Below are positions 8,490-34,450 of a stretch of DNA of 64,000 bases, piece after piece. The stretch's first letter is position 1, and each line of letters begins with the position of its first letter. The translations under genes and the position numbers were made by a program. Below the pieces are notes generated by a model that did not search any database, was not told where the DNA came from, and worked only from the letters and a program-made list of their open reading frames with translations. The stretch comes from Streptomyces liliifuscus (GTDB lineage: Bacteria > Actinomycetota > Actinomycetes > Streptomycetales > Streptomycetaceae), in NCBI RefSeq assembly GCF_016598615.1, contig NZ_CP066831.1, positions 9,362,001 through 9,426,000 on the forward strand, in the 5' to 3' direction.

Positions 8490-10049
8490 ATGGACGCCGC
8501 CGACCACGCACTGTACGCACGCTTCCTGCGCGGACTCGCCCGCGCACCCGAACGGCCCGCGGTGCGGTCCGGCGGGCAGACGGTGACCTACGCCGAGGCC
8601 CACCGCACCGCCCTGCGCCAGGCCGGATCCCTGCTGCACGCCACGGCCGAAGCGCCCACGGCGATCGGGGTGCTGGCGGCCAAGGGGATCCCCGCCTACC
8701 AGGGCATCCTGACCGCCCTGTGCGCCGGCGCGGCCGTGGTGCCGCTGCGGCCCGACTTCCCAGTCGCCCGCACCGCCGAGATGATGCGGGCCGCCGGGGT
8801 CACCGCCGTCATCGCGGACGCCCAGGGCAGGCGCCTGCTCCCCGAACTGCTCGCCGACCGGCCGGACACCGTGGTCCTGGCCGCCGACGACAACCCGGAG
8901 CGGGAGCACACGGCGGGTCGCCCCGTGGTGGTGGACGAGCGACACGCCCTGTCGGAGCCCCGGCCCGTGGCCCCCGACGACACGGCCTATGTGCTGTTCA
9001 CCTCCGGCTCCACCGGGCGGCCCAAGGGCGTGCCGCTCAGCCACGGGAACTTCGCCCACTACTTCCAAGTGCTCGACACCCGCTACGACTTCACCGCCGA
9101 GGACGTCTTCACCCAGACCTTCGACCTCAACTTCGACTGCTCCCTTTTCGACATGTTCAGCGCCTGGGGCGCGGGCGCGAGCATCGCCCGGATCCCGCCG
9201 CAGGCCTACCGGGACCTGCCGGCCCACCTCACCGAACAGGGCGTCACCGTCTGGTTCTCCACCCCCAGCAGCATCGCGCTCGTCCGCCGCCTGGGCGGCC
9301 TGCGCCCGGGCTCCCTGCCCACCCTGCGCTGGAGCCTGTTCGCGGGCGAGGCACTCAAGTGCGCGGACACCGACGACTGGCAGCGCGCGGCCCCCGCGTC
9401 CTTCGTGGAGAACCTCTACGGACCCACCGAACTGACCGTGACCGTCACCGCCCACCGGTGGTCACCGGAGGTCTCCCCGGTCGTCGGCGCCAACGGCGTC
9501 GTCCCGATCGGCCCCCTCCACAAGGGCCTCGACCACGTCCTCCTCGACACGGACGGCCGACCCCACCCCGACACCGGCGAACTGTGCATCACCGGGCCCC
9601 AGATGGCCGGCCGCTACCTCGACCCCTCCGACGACCACGGCAGATTCCTCGACCACGACGGACGCTGCTGGTACCGCACCGGGGACCGGGTCCGGCTGGC
9701 ACCCGGCGGCGACCTGGTCTACCTCGGCCGGATGGACGCCCAGGTCCAGGTCCAGGGCTGGCGCGTCGAACTGGCCGAGGTCGACCACGCGCTCCAGGCG
9801 TGCGAAGGCGTCGACGAGGCCGTCACCGTCGGCGCGACCACCGGCGCCGGCACGGAACTGGTCGTCTTCTACACCGCCGCCGCACCCGTACCGCCGGCCC
9901 GCTTCGCCACGCTGCTCCGCGCCACCCTGCCGGACGGTGTCGTACCACGGCATTACCACCACATCGCGGAACTGCCGCTGAATTCCAACCGCAAGACCGA
10001 CCGGCGGGCCCTTACCGCACGGGCCGACGAAATCCTCGCCGGAACGTGA
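8490..10049 (+). CDS. vinM: Stand-alone aminoacyl adenylation enzyme (VinM-like, cap addition)
   Basis: ANL-superfamily enzyme of 519 residues. By position and order it matches VinM, which adenylates L-alanine and attaches it to the amine of 3-aminoisobutyryl-ACP as a temporary protecting group. The ATP-binding loop is LFTSGSTGRPKG; later motifs include YGPTE, YRTGD and the lysine segment NSNRKTDRR. The FDCSLFDMF segment supplies the aspartate that binds the alpha-amino group of amino acid substrates. GGAGG (8481-8485) lies just before ATG 8490. Alanine specificity is inferred, not read from the pocket. Confidence 0.88.
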   Translation: MDAADHALYARFLRGLARAPERPAVRSGGQTVTYAEAHRTALRQAGSLLHATAEAPTAIGVLAAKGIPAYQGILTALCAGAAVVPLRPDFPVARTAEMMRAAGVTAVIADAQGRRLLPELLADRPDTVVLAADDNPEREHTAGRPVVVDERHALSEPRPVAPDDTAYVLFTSGSTGRPKGVPLSHGNFAHYFQVLDTRYDFTAEDVFTQTFDLNFDCSLFDMFSAWGAGASIARIPPQAYRDLPAHLTEQGVTVWFSTPSSIALVRRLGGLRPGSLPTLRWSLFAGEALKCADTDDWQRAAPASFVENLYGPTELTVTVTAHRWSPEVSPVVGANGVVPIGPLHKGLDHVLLDTDGRPHPDTGELCITGPQMAGRYLDPSDDHGRFLDHDGRCWYRTGDRVRLAPGGDLVYLGRMDAQVQVQGWRVELAEVDHALQACEGVDEAVTVGATTGAGTELVVFYTAAAPVPPARFATLLRATLPDGVVPRHYHHIAELPLNSNRKTDRRALTARADEILAGT

Positions 10050-10079
10050 AAGAAACACCTGCCGCACAACCAAACCCGA

Positions 10080-10135
10080 TAGGGGCCCTTAGGGGCCGCT
10101 AGGGGTATGTCGTCCGGCCCGCGCCGGGCTAGCCT
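10080..10135 (+). promoter_or_regulatory. Triple TAGGGG promoter before the VinN-like gene (site C)
   Basis: TAGGGG occurs at 10080-10085, 10090-10095 and 10100-10105 with exact 10-bp spacing. TAGCCT at 10130-10135 follows after a 24-nt gap. The layout is nearly the same as the promoter at 6133-6188. It would give the VinN/VinO pair its own transcript. Confidence 0.6.
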
Positions 10136-10191
10136 CGCCATCAAAAGACGTATTCGGGGGAGTTCGCCGTGTGCCTTGATCAGACCCTCAC

Positions 10192-11769
10192 GTGCATTTA
10201 CCGGACAGGAGACCGGCATTGAGCAGCATGACCCATGTGATGTCCGACAATGCCGAACTCGATCTCCGTCACGGCGGGCTCGTACACCATTTTCTGGAAG
10301 ACTCCGGAAAAGCGTCGCCGAATTCCCAGGCCGTGGAGGACGCGTTCGGTTCCTGGACCTACGCGGAACTGCTCGCCCACAGCCAGGCGTTCAGCGCCTG
10401 GCTCGACGAAAAGGGCATCGGCCGCGGTGAGCGCATCGTCGTCCAGCTGCCGAACGTCCGGCAGACGGTCGCCGTGTTCTTCGGGGCCTGCCGTCGCGGC
10501 ATCGTCTTCGTGCCCCTCAACCCGGGCATGAAGCCCTTCCACCTCGGCTCCGTCATCGCCGACGCCGACCCCCGGCTCGTCATCGCCGAGGACGAGACCG
10601 CCGCCGCCCGGCTGCACGACCTCACCGACCTGCCCGTGTTCGCGCTCGACACCCTGTGGCCGGACGTGGAACGGCTGCGCGCCGAGAAGGCCGGCACCGA
10701 GCCCGTCGAGGTCTCGCCCGAGGACCTGGCCGTCCTCATCTACACCTCCGGCAGCACGGCCGCCCCCAAGGCCGTCGCCTGCCCCCACCAGCAGATCGCC
10801 TTCGCGGCGTCCTCCATCAACGCCGTCCTCGGCTACCGCCGCGACGACGTCGTGTTCTGCCGTATGTCCGTCTCCTGGGACTTCGGCCTCTACAAGGTCC
10901 TCATCTCCACCCTCACCGGCGCCAAGCTGGTCCTCGCCGGCGGCGAACCGGACATCGCGCTGCTCAAGTCGATGCGCGAGACCGGCGCCACGATGATGCC
11001 CATCGTGCCGTCCCTCGCGAGCATGCTGACCACCCTGGCGCGACGCGACACCGAAGGCGCACCCACCGTGCGCATGTTCACCAACAGCGCCGCCGCCCTG
11101 CCCCAGGCCACCATCGAAAAACTCCGCGAGGCGTTCCCCGGCGTCCAGGTCGTCCGCATGTACGGCCAGACCGAGTGCAAGCGCATCTCGATCATGCCGC
11201 CGGAACTGGAGCACGAACGGCCCGACTCCGTCGGCCTGCCCCTGCCGGGCACCACCGTGGAGATCCTCGACGAGGACGGCCGGTCCCTGCCGCCCGGTGA
11301 ACCCGGCGAGATCACGGTCACCGGACCCCACGTCATGGCCGGCTACTGGCGCGCCCCCGAACTCACCGCCCGCGCCTACCGACGCGACGAACACACCGGC
11401 GCCATGCGGCTGCACACCGGCGACTACGGACACCTCGACGAGGACGGCTTCCTCTACTTCGTCGGCCGGCGCGACGACATGTTCAAGCGCAAGGGCACCC
11501 GCATGAGCACCGTCGAGATAGAAGCGGCGGCCCTCGACATCCCCGGCGTCACCGCCGCCGTCGCCCTGCCGCCCACCGACACCCGCGACCTGGCCCTCGT
11601 CGTCGCGTCCGACCTCGCACCGCACGACGTGCTGCGCAGGCTCGCCGAACGCCTCGAAGCAGCCAAGGTCCCCGCGATCTGCCGCATCGTCAACGACTTC
11701 CCGCTCACCCTGAACGGCAAGTCCGAACGCAAACAGCTGGCACGACTCATCGACGGGGGCGACCGGTGA
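10192..11769 (+). CDS. vinN: 3-methylaspartate adenylation enzyme (VinN-like)
   Basis: Adenylates a beta-amino acid and loads it on the free ACP. The ATP loop is IYTSGSTAAPKAV; YGQTE and the C-terminal lysine in LNGKSERK are present. Counting from GTG 10192 gives Asp230 (SWDFG), Ser299 (FTNSAAA), Lys330 and Arg331 (TECKRIS). These residues and numbers are the ones I recall as contacting the amine (Asp230, Ser299) and carboxylate (Lys330, Arg331) of 3-methylaspartate in VinN. The start is open: TTG 10219 has a much better ribosome site (AGGAG, 10207-10211) and would give 516 residues, but GTG 10192 reproduces the VinN numbering. The stop overlaps the next start (GTGA). Confidence 0.93.
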   Translation: MHLPDRRPALSSMTHVMSDNAELDLRHGGLVHHFLEDSGKASPNSQAVEDAFGSWTYAELLAHSQAFSAWLDEKGIGRGERIVVQLPNVRQTVAVFFGACRRGIVFVPLNPGMKPFHLGSVIADADPRLVIAEDETAAARLHDLTDLPVFALDTLWPDVERLRAEKAGTEPVEVSPEDLAVLIYTSGSTAAPKAVACPHQQIAFAASSINAVLGYRRDDVVFCRMSVSWDFGLYKVLISTLTGAKLVLAGGEPDIALLKSMRETGATMMPIVPSLASMLTTLARRDTEGAPTVRMFTNSAAALPQATIEKLREAFPGVQVVRMYGQTECKRISIMPPELEHERPDSVGLPLPGTTVEILDEDGRSLPPGEPGEITVTGPHVMAGYWRAPELTARAYRRDEHTGAMRLHTGDYGHLDEDGFLYFVGRRDDMFKRKGTRMSTVEIEAAALDIPGVTAAVALPPTDTRDLALVVASDLAPHDVLRRLAERLEAAKVPAICRIVNDFPLTLNGKSERKQLARLIDGGDR

Positions 11770-13010
11770 CCCGCTACGAGGAACTCGCCGAGCAGTACGG
11801 CACCCCGCTCTACGTCTACGACCTGGACCGCATCACCGAGGCCCGCCGCGACCTGCGTACCGCCCTGCCCGACGAGGTCGAGGTCTACTACGCCCTCAAG
11901 GCGAACCCGCACCCCCAGGTCGCCGGCGCCCTGCGCGACGACAACGGCCCGGAGTGCCGCGCCGAGATCAGCTCCGTCGGCGAACTCGCCGCCGCCCTCA
12001 CCGCGGGCTACCGCGCCGCCGACTGTCTCTACACCGGCCCCGGCAAGACGGACACCGAACTAGACGAGGCGATCGGCAAGGGCGTACGCACCTTCTCCGT
12101 GGAGTCCTTCACCGACCTCCAGCACATCGGTGCCGCCGCCCTGCGCCACGACACCGTCGCCCGGTGCCTGCTGCGCATCAACAGCGCCACCGCCAGCGCC
12201 ACCACCAGCATCCGGATGACCGGCACCCCCTCCCAGTTCGGCATCGACAGCGAAACCCTCGCCGACGCCACCCCGGACCTCCTCGCCGTACCCGGCACCC
12301 GAGTCGTCGGCATGCACTTCTTCCCCCTCAGCAACGCCCGCGACGAGGACAGCCTGATCGGCGAGTTCCAGCACACCATCGAGACCGCGGCACGCCTGGC
12401 CGCGGACCACGGCATCCCGCTGGAGTTCCTCGACATAGGGGGAGGGTTCGCCCACCCCTACGGGGCCCCCGGCGACCGCCCCGTCTACCGACAGCTGCGC
12501 GCGGCACTCACGGCCGCCCTCGACGCCCACCTCCCGCGCTGGCGGGAAGGAGCTCCGCAGATCGCCGTCGAGACCGGCCGCTACCAGGTCAGCGGAAGCG
12601 GAGCACTGCTGAGCCGGGTCGTCAACACCAAGGTCAGCCGCGGCCGGAAGTTCGTCGTCCTCGACGCAGGCATCAACACCTTCGGCGGGATGTCCGGCCT
12701 CGGCCGGCTGTTGCCGGTGGCCGTGGAGCCCGAGACCACCGGCGCCGCCGACGCCGTCGAACTCGACGATGTCGCCAGCCTCGCCGGACCCCTGTGCACC
12801 CCCGGCGACCTCCTCGGCCGGGAGATCGCCCTCCCGCGGCTCGAACCCGGCGACCTCGTCACCGTGCCGAACGCCGGCGCCTACGGAGTCACCGCGAGCC
12901 TCCTGATGTTCCTCGGCAGGCCCGCACCGGTCGAAGTGGTCGTCCAGGACGGCCGGGTCGTCTCCGCGTCCCGCCTGGAGCACCACCGCAGTCCCGCCAC
13001 CCGCGCGTAG
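11766..13010 (+). CDS. vinO: PLP-dependent decarboxylase acting on ACP-bound 3-methylaspartate (VinO-like)
   Basis: Fold-type III PLP enzyme of the diaminopimelate/ornithine decarboxylase family, 414 residues. In the vin pathway VinO decarboxylates 3-methylaspartyl-ACP to 3-aminoisobutyryl-ACP. PLP-binding Lys45 is in YYALKANP, the phosphate-binding loop is DIGGGF, and the C-terminal active-site segments are GPLCTPGD and NAGAYG. GTG 11766 overlaps the VinN-like stop by 4 nt, indicating coupled translation. It is the last gene before a strong hairpin and the PKS. Confidence 0.9.
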   Translation: MTRYEELAEQYGTPLYVYDLDRITEARRDLRTALPDEVEVYYALKANPHPQVAGALRDDNGPECRAEISSVGELAAALTAGYRAADCLYTGPGKTDTELDEAIGKGVRTFSVESFTDLQHIGAAALRHDTVARCLLRINSATASATTSIRMTGTPSQFGIDSETLADATPDLLAVPGTRVVGMHFFPLSNARDEDSLIGEFQHTIETAARLAADHGIPLEFLDIGGGFAHPYGAPGDRPVYRQLRAALTAALDAHLPRWREGAPQIAVETGRYQVSGSGALLSRVVNTKVSRGRKFVVLDAGINTFGGMSGLGRLLPVAVEPETTGAADAVELDDVASLAGPLCTPGDLLGREIALPRLEPGDLVTVPNAGAYGVTASLLMFLGRPAPVEVVVQDGRVVSASRLEHHRSPATRA

Positions 13011-13044
13011 CCGCACCGCCTCGCGGCACCACCCGCACCACCCA

Positions 13045-13069
13045 GGGAACGCCCGACGCGGGCGTTCCC
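13045..13069 (+). terminator. Hairpin terminator after the starter-unit operon
   Basis: GGGAACGCCCG and CGGGCGTTCCC form a perfect 11-bp stem with a 3-nt loop. A CACTTTTCCC stretch follows. It lies between the decarboxylase stop (13010) and the PKS start (13132), so the PKS is probably transcribed at least partly on its own. Confidence 0.7.
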
Positions 13070-13131
13070 GCACTTTTCCCTGCGCCCTTTCTTCACCTGT
13101 GTCGTCGCCCGCCCTAGCGAGGAGTAAGCGA

Positions 13132-30816
<17,685 letters not shown>

Positions 30817-30837
30817 CCGATCCGACCGTCGACGAGA

Positions 30838-30877
30838 GTCGTGGTGGGGACCACCGGCAGTGGGACCCCACCACGAC
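30838..30877 (+). terminator. Hairpin terminator after the PKS
   Basis: GTCGTGGTGGGG (30838-30849) and CCCCACCACGAC (30866-30877) form a perfect 12-bp stem with a 16-nt loop, 22 nt after the PKS stop. There is no T-run, as is common in Streptomyces. The PKS transcript probably ends here. Confidence 0.65.
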
Positions 30878-31010
30878 CTTGCGCCACCGTGTCGCAGGCC
30901 CGTCTCCGACCGACCGGTCCCCAACTGACCCGGCCGGTACGGCCGGTCCGGTCATGACGTGGTCGACCACTTGTTCGTCGGGCTCTGGCGCTTTGGTGCC
31001 ACGGTTCTCT

Positions 31011-31122
31011 AAACTGGTTCTGCGTCCGGTTCTTGTACTTTCGTACGACGTCTCTCCGGGTTTGACGCGTGTGCGGCTCTTCAAGCTGGTTCTGTGTCCC
31101 GCTCTCGTGCACTCGTGTGGCG
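31011..31122. repeat. Imperfect 40-bp direct repeat, period 72 bp, in the PKS/PqqD gap
   Basis: The 30817-31148 gap contains no convincing gene. AAACTGGTTCTGCGTCC (from 31011) and AAGCTGGTTCTGTGTCC (from 31083) begin two similar stretches of about 40 bp. The region is visibly less GC-rich than its surroundings. Function unknown; it could be a decayed duplication or a paired binding site. Confidence 0.5.
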
Positions 31123-31148
31123 GCTATGGCTGGTCATGCGGTTGGCTC

Positions 31149-31454
31149 TCAGTCCACGACGCTGACGAGATCGGCGTCTCTCAACTCACCGATGAAGGTG
31201 TCGAAATCGGCTCTGAGCCATCGCGGGTTGCGGTTCCATCGCACGGCAAGTACCTCGACCGCCGGCTCGACATGCCCCGCATGCTGCTGCAGGGCGATCC
31301 ATATGGCGGTGCCCATCGGCCCGCAGAGGTAGGTACTGCCCGTGCGTGGGGACTCCAGTTGCAGGGTCCCGTCCTCGCGCACCAGCGCCACGGTTTCCGG
31401 TTCGACTAACACTCGCAGACGTTCCTCCCCCAGCGGGCGCACCTGCCCGCTCAT
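31149..31454 (-). CDS. PqqD-family small protein, paralog 1
   Basis: 101 residues from ATG 31454; an in-frame GTG at 31475 is an alternative. The pattern EDG-L-L-P-GS-LC...TA-WIALQQ followed by a short helical domain ending DF...ELR-A-L is that of PqqD-type proteins, the fold used in RiPP pathways to bind leader peptides. It is clearly homologous to the protein at 34451-34720. No precursor peptide, radical SAM enzyme or YcaO gene was seen nearby, so a classical RiPP role is not supported here. It may act on a carrier protein or peptide of the macrolactam pathway, which is speculation. It lies tail-to-tail with the PKS. Confidence 0.75.
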   Translation of the reverse strand: MSGQVRPLGEERLRVLVEPETVALVREDGTLQLESPRTGSTYLCGPMGTAIWIALQQHAGHVEPAVEVLAVRWNRNPRWLRADFDTFIGELRDADLVSVVD

Positions 31455-31477
31455 CGTGATGGAGATCGTCCCCACAG

Positions 31478-31506
31478 TCCCTACGCCCTGGCGGCGGTCA
31501 CCTCAA
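31478..31506 (-). promoter_or_regulatory. Candidate promoter for PqqD-like paralog 1
   Basis: On the minus strand TTGAGG (31506-31501) and TAGGGA (31483-31478) are separated by 17 nt. Transcription would begin near 31471, past the GTG at 31475, which favours ATG 31454 as the start. Confidence 0.35.
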
Positions 31507-31515
31507 GGCACCACT

Positions 31516-31569
31516 CGCCCACTCCTCCGCGCCCGCCGACCGTGATCGGCCTGCGCGGAGGAGTGGGCG
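31516..31569 (-). terminator. Perfect 17-bp stem hairpin after the MFS exporter
   Basis: The arms 31516-31532 and 31553-31569 are exact reverse complements (17 bp) around a 20-nt loop. The hairpin starts 43 nt past the MFS stop and insulates the exporter from the PqqD-like gene on the same strand. Confidence 0.8.
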
Positions 31570-31611
31570 TACGAGCGGCACCGGGCGGTGGAACAGCCGT
31601 CGGCGCTCCGC

Positions 31612-33198
31612 TCAGCGGGTGTAGAGCTGGGCGTCGTTGTCCTTCGAGCTCGGGGCGGCTGCGTGCGGGTCCCCGGCCGAGGGGCTGATCCGCAGGTGGC
31701 GCAGCATCAGGCCGGCCAGCACCGCGGCGACGAACATCACGGCGGCCGCCGTGTAGGAGGCGAGCTGCATGCCTTCGGTGAACGCCTCCCGGCTCGACGT
31801 CAGCAGGAGCCCGGCCAGATCCTCCGGCAGCTGTCCGGCGACCTGTACGGCACCGCCCAGCGTCTCGTGCGCGACCTCGCTCGCGGCCTCGGGGATCCCT
31901 GCGGGCATGTCGGTGTCCATGGACTGGCGGTACACGGCGGCACCGATGCTGCCGAGGATCGCGATACCGAGAGCGCCACCGAACTCGGCACAGGTCTCGG
32001 ACAGTCCGGAGGCCGAGCCGGCCCGTTCCGGTGGCGCGGCCGCGATGATCAGGTCCGCGGCAAGGGTCAGTACGACACCCACACCGGCCGCCATCATGGT
32101 GGCGCCCGTGATGACCAGGGCGAGTTCGGAATCTGCCTGGACCTGGGCCATGACCCCGAACCCGGCCGCGGCGAGCAGCAGGCCCGCGGAGATGACGTAC
32201 GCCGGTCGGATGCTCTGGACGAGAACGGCGGCGAGGGTCGCGCTGACCATCGTCGCGCCGGCCGCCGGCAGGGTCCACAGACCGGCGCTCCATGGTCGCA
32301 GGCCGTACACCAACTGCAGGTACTGGGAGGTGAACAGGCCGAAGCCGACCATGGCGAACATCGCCAGGACGTTGGTGCCCACCGAGGTGCTGAAGGCGCG
32401 GTTGCGGAACAGCGACACGTCGAGCAGGGGGTGGGTGAGCTTGCGCTGGCGCAGTACGAACACGACGCCCACCAGCAGGCCGACACCGATCGTCGCCAGC
32501 GGGATGACCGCCACACCGTCCTCGGCGATCTTCTTCATGCCGTAGATGATGGGCAGTACTGCGGCGAGGCTGAGTCCGGTGCTCATCAGGTCGAACTTAC
32601 CGGGGTTGGGGTCGCGGAACTCCGGCAGCATCACCGGGCCGAGGATGAGCAGCAGGACCATGACGGGCACGTTGACCAGGAACGCGGAGCCCCACCAGAA
32701 GTGTTCGAGCAGTGCGCCGCCGAGCAGGGGGCCGAGGGCCGCGCCGCCGGCCAGGGCGGCGGTCCACACGGAGATGGCGGTACGGCGCTGGTGGTCGTCG
32801 CGGAACATGTTGCGGATCAGGGAGAGGGTCGAGGGCATCAGGGTCGCACCGCCGATACCGAGTAACGCCCTTGCCAGGATGAGCATTTCGGCGCTGGTGG
32901 CCATCGCCGCCGCGGCCGAGGCGGCGCCGAACGCGGCGGCACCCAGCATGAGCAGCTTCCGGCGACCGATGCGGTCGCCGAGCGTGCCCATCGTGATGAG
33001 CAGGCCGGCCAGCAGGAACGAGTAGATGTCCATGATCCAGAGCAGCTGGGTGCTGCTCGGTTCCAAGTCGGCGCTCAGGAAGGGCAGAGCGAAGTAGAGG
33101 ACGGTCATGTCCATGGAGATGAGGAGTACCGGAAGGGTCAGCACGGCGAGGCTGGCCCACTCCCGTCCGGTCGCCTTCAGTGACGGATTGGTAGCCAT
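31612..33198 (-). CDS. DHA2-family MFS multidrug exporter
   Basis: Inner-membrane proton-coupled efflux pump of 528 residues with about 14 predicted hydrophobic spans, the size of QacA/EmrB-type transporters. The family's motif A appears as GTLGDRIGRRKLLMLG between the second and third spans, and PLLGGALLEHFWW matches the conserved region before span six. The C-terminus is hydrophilic and cytoplasmic. Start ATG 33198 was chosen because the ORF extension upstream runs through the operator and shows no membrane or family features. It is divergent from a TetR gene, so it is probably repressed until its product or a cluster intermediate accumulates. Export of or self-resistance to the macrolactam is the likely role. 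Confidence 0.9.
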   Translation of the reverse strand: MATNPSLKATGREWASLAVLTLPVLLISMDMTVLYFALPFLSADLEPSSTQLLWIMDIYSFLLAGLLITMGTLGDRIGRRKLLMLGAAAFGAASAAAAMATSAEMLILARALLGIGGATLMPSTLSLIRNMFRDDHQRRTAISVWTAALAGGAALGPLLGGALLEHFWWGSAFLVNVPVMVLLLILGPVMLPEFRDPNPGKFDLMSTGLSLAAVLPIIYGMKKIAEDGVAVIPLATIGVGLLVGVVFVLRQRKLTHPLLDVSLFRNRAFSTSVGTNVLAMFAMVGFGLFTSQYLQLVYGLRPWSAGLWTLPAAGATMVSATLAAVLVQSIRPAYVISAGLLLAAAGFGVMAQVQADSELALVITGATMMAAGVGVVLTLAADLIIAAAPPERAGSASGLSETCAEFGGALGIAILGSIGAAVYRQSMDTDMPAGIPEAASEVAHETLGGAVQVAGQLPEDLAGLLLTSSREAFTEGMQLASYTAAAVMFVAAVLAGLMLRHLRISPSAGDPHAAAPSSKDNDAQLYTR

Positions 33199-33206
33199 GA
33201 GCCGTA

Positions 33207-33235
33207 CTATACGGATGTGTAGGACGGATGTATAG
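33207..33235. promoter_or_regulatory. Operator between the MFS exporter and the TetR regulator
   Basis: CTATAC (33207-33212) and GTATAG (33230-33235) form an inverted repeat. Inside it ACGGATGTGTAG (33211-33222) and ACGGATGTATAG (33224-33235) are a 12-bp direct repeat with 13-bp period and one mismatch. The site begins 9 bp from the exporter start, a good position for repression by the adjacent TetR protein. Confidence 0.6.
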
Positions 33236-33299
33236 CTGGCTTGCCGATTTTGGTTTCCAGGGGCGCACGAACACGCCAATGTCTCGTAGGATTGCCCGC

Positions 33300-33956
33300 A
33301 TGGGACACCGCGAGCAGTTGTTGGCAGGCGCCAAACGCTGCCTCTATGAGCGCGGTTATGCGCGCACCACGGCCCGCGACATCGTCGCCGCGTCGGGAAC
33401 GAACCTTGCCTCCATCGGCTATCACTTCGGGTCGAAGGAAGCACTGCTGAATGCTGCAGTGATGGAGGCGTTCGAGGAGTGGGGCGAGGAACTTGAGCGG
33501 GCGATGCCCGGGCAGGGTGGCTCCGGTGAGAGCGGTGAGGAGCAACTCGTCGCCATGTGGACACGGGTGACGAAATCCTTCCAGCTGCATCGCCCGTTGC
33601 TCGTCGCCAGTATCGAGGCATTTGCCCAGGCCGAGCACGCTCCGGAATTGCGGAAGCAGCTGGCTGACGACTACGAGCGCGCCCGTGGCGCGATGGCCGA
33701 GTTCATCGCGCCCGGCGACGCTCGTGAGGACAATCGTGTCGCCCGTGCCGTCGGCTCTTTGCATCTCGCGATGCTCGCGGGGCTGAGCCTTCAGTGGCTT
33801 CTCGATGGCGAACGCGCCCCGACGGGGCAGGACATGGTGGATGCCTTGCGTGCCGTGTCGCAGGGGCTGGGTGACGTCGCACCCGACGTTGCGGGTGCGA
33901 CGGTTGCGGCCGACGACGATCTGGGGTCGGACGATCCGGTTGTGAACGAGGCCTAG
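33300..33956 (+). CDS. TetR/AcrR-family transcriptional repressor
   Basis: 218 residues with an N-terminal helix-turn-helix: RTTARDIVAASGTNLASIGYHFGSKEALL is a typical TetR DNA-binding segment, and the C-terminal two thirds is the helical ligand-binding domain. ATG 33300 is preferred because AGGA (33288-33291) lies 8 nt upstream; ATG 33279 is also in frame, and the ATG at 33228 sits inside the operator repeat. It most likely controls the divergent MFS gene and its own expression, with a cluster product as inducer. Its TAG stop (33954-33956) forms part of a TAGGGG regulatory repeat. Confidence 0.9.
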   Translation: MGHREQLLAGAKRCLYERGYARTTARDIVAASGTNLASIGYHFGSKEALLNAAVMEAFEEWGEELERAMPGQGGSGESGEEQLVAMWTRVTKSFQLHRPLLVASIEAFAQAEHAPELRKQLADDYERARGAMAEFIAPGDAREDNRVARAVGSLHLAMLAGLSLQWLLDGERAPTGQDMVDALRAVSQGLGDVAPDVAGATVAADDDLGSDDPVVNEA

Positions 33957-34000
33957 GGGCCGAGTAGGGGTACTGGTCGACAGGGCGTCTGTCTTATCGT
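33954..34000 (+). promoter_or_regulatory. Double TAGGGG promoter after the TetR gene (site D)
   Basis: TAGGGG occurs at 33954-33959 and 33965-33970, 11 bp apart. TATCGT at 33995-34000 follows after exactly 24 nt, the spacing seen at the 10.1 kb site. The next plus-strand gene with support is the PqqD-like gene at 34451, so the leader would be unusually long. Confidence 0.55.
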
Positions 34001-34450
34001 TGTCCTGGGCGTTCTGATTCCCCGTCACCACGACGCAACCGCGGGGATTCCGGATGGCGTGGGGCCTGTTTTCCCCCGAAACGGTTCAGCGTCTGCCCTG
34101 TCGGTCCGGAGAGCCGATATCACCACACCCGTGTTCTCCGGACCGGCCGCACAAATTCCGTCCCGTTTTTCTTGTCATTTCCCGTAATGTGCCACCTGGC
34201 CGGACTGGCTGTCACGAAGCCGCTACAGGGCAGTCGGCCGGCTGTATCAAAATTCCGAAGGCGATCGCAATCCGCACCGCAATGCCGTTTGTTCAAGAGA
34301 TTACATAGGGATTGACAAGGAACGGCAAGGGTAATGGTGCGAAGGCTTTTTTCAACATGTCATTGGGTAGTGTTCTCAGGGCATGTAGTGACGAGCGACG
34401 GCCTTCAGCGGAAGCGTCGGCGGGGTAACTCAACGAGACGGAGGCCTTCC
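34001..34450 (+). promoter_or_regulatory. 450-nt leader region with degenerate TAGGGA-type repeats
   Basis: No convincing gene lies here. The region becomes markedly less GC-rich from about 34160 to 34420. TAGGGA (34306-34311), AAGGAA (34317-34322) and AAGGGT (34327-34332) have 11- and 10-bp spacing like the clear TAGGGG sites, and TAGTGT at 34368-34373 could serve as -10 box. It may hold a second promoter or a structured leader for the PqqD-like gene. Confidence 0.3.

Noticed and set aside
13092..13120. TTCACC-N17-TAGCGA promoter directly before the PKS
   Set aside because: Transcription from it would begin after the GAGGAG ribosome site (13119-13124) that fits ATG 13132, so the two signals exclude each other; the ribosome site was kept.
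34054..34308. 84-codon plus-strand ORF after the TetR gene
   Set aside because: No ribosome site, odd composition rich in Pro/Ser/Cys, and no recognisable family; treated as leader sequence.
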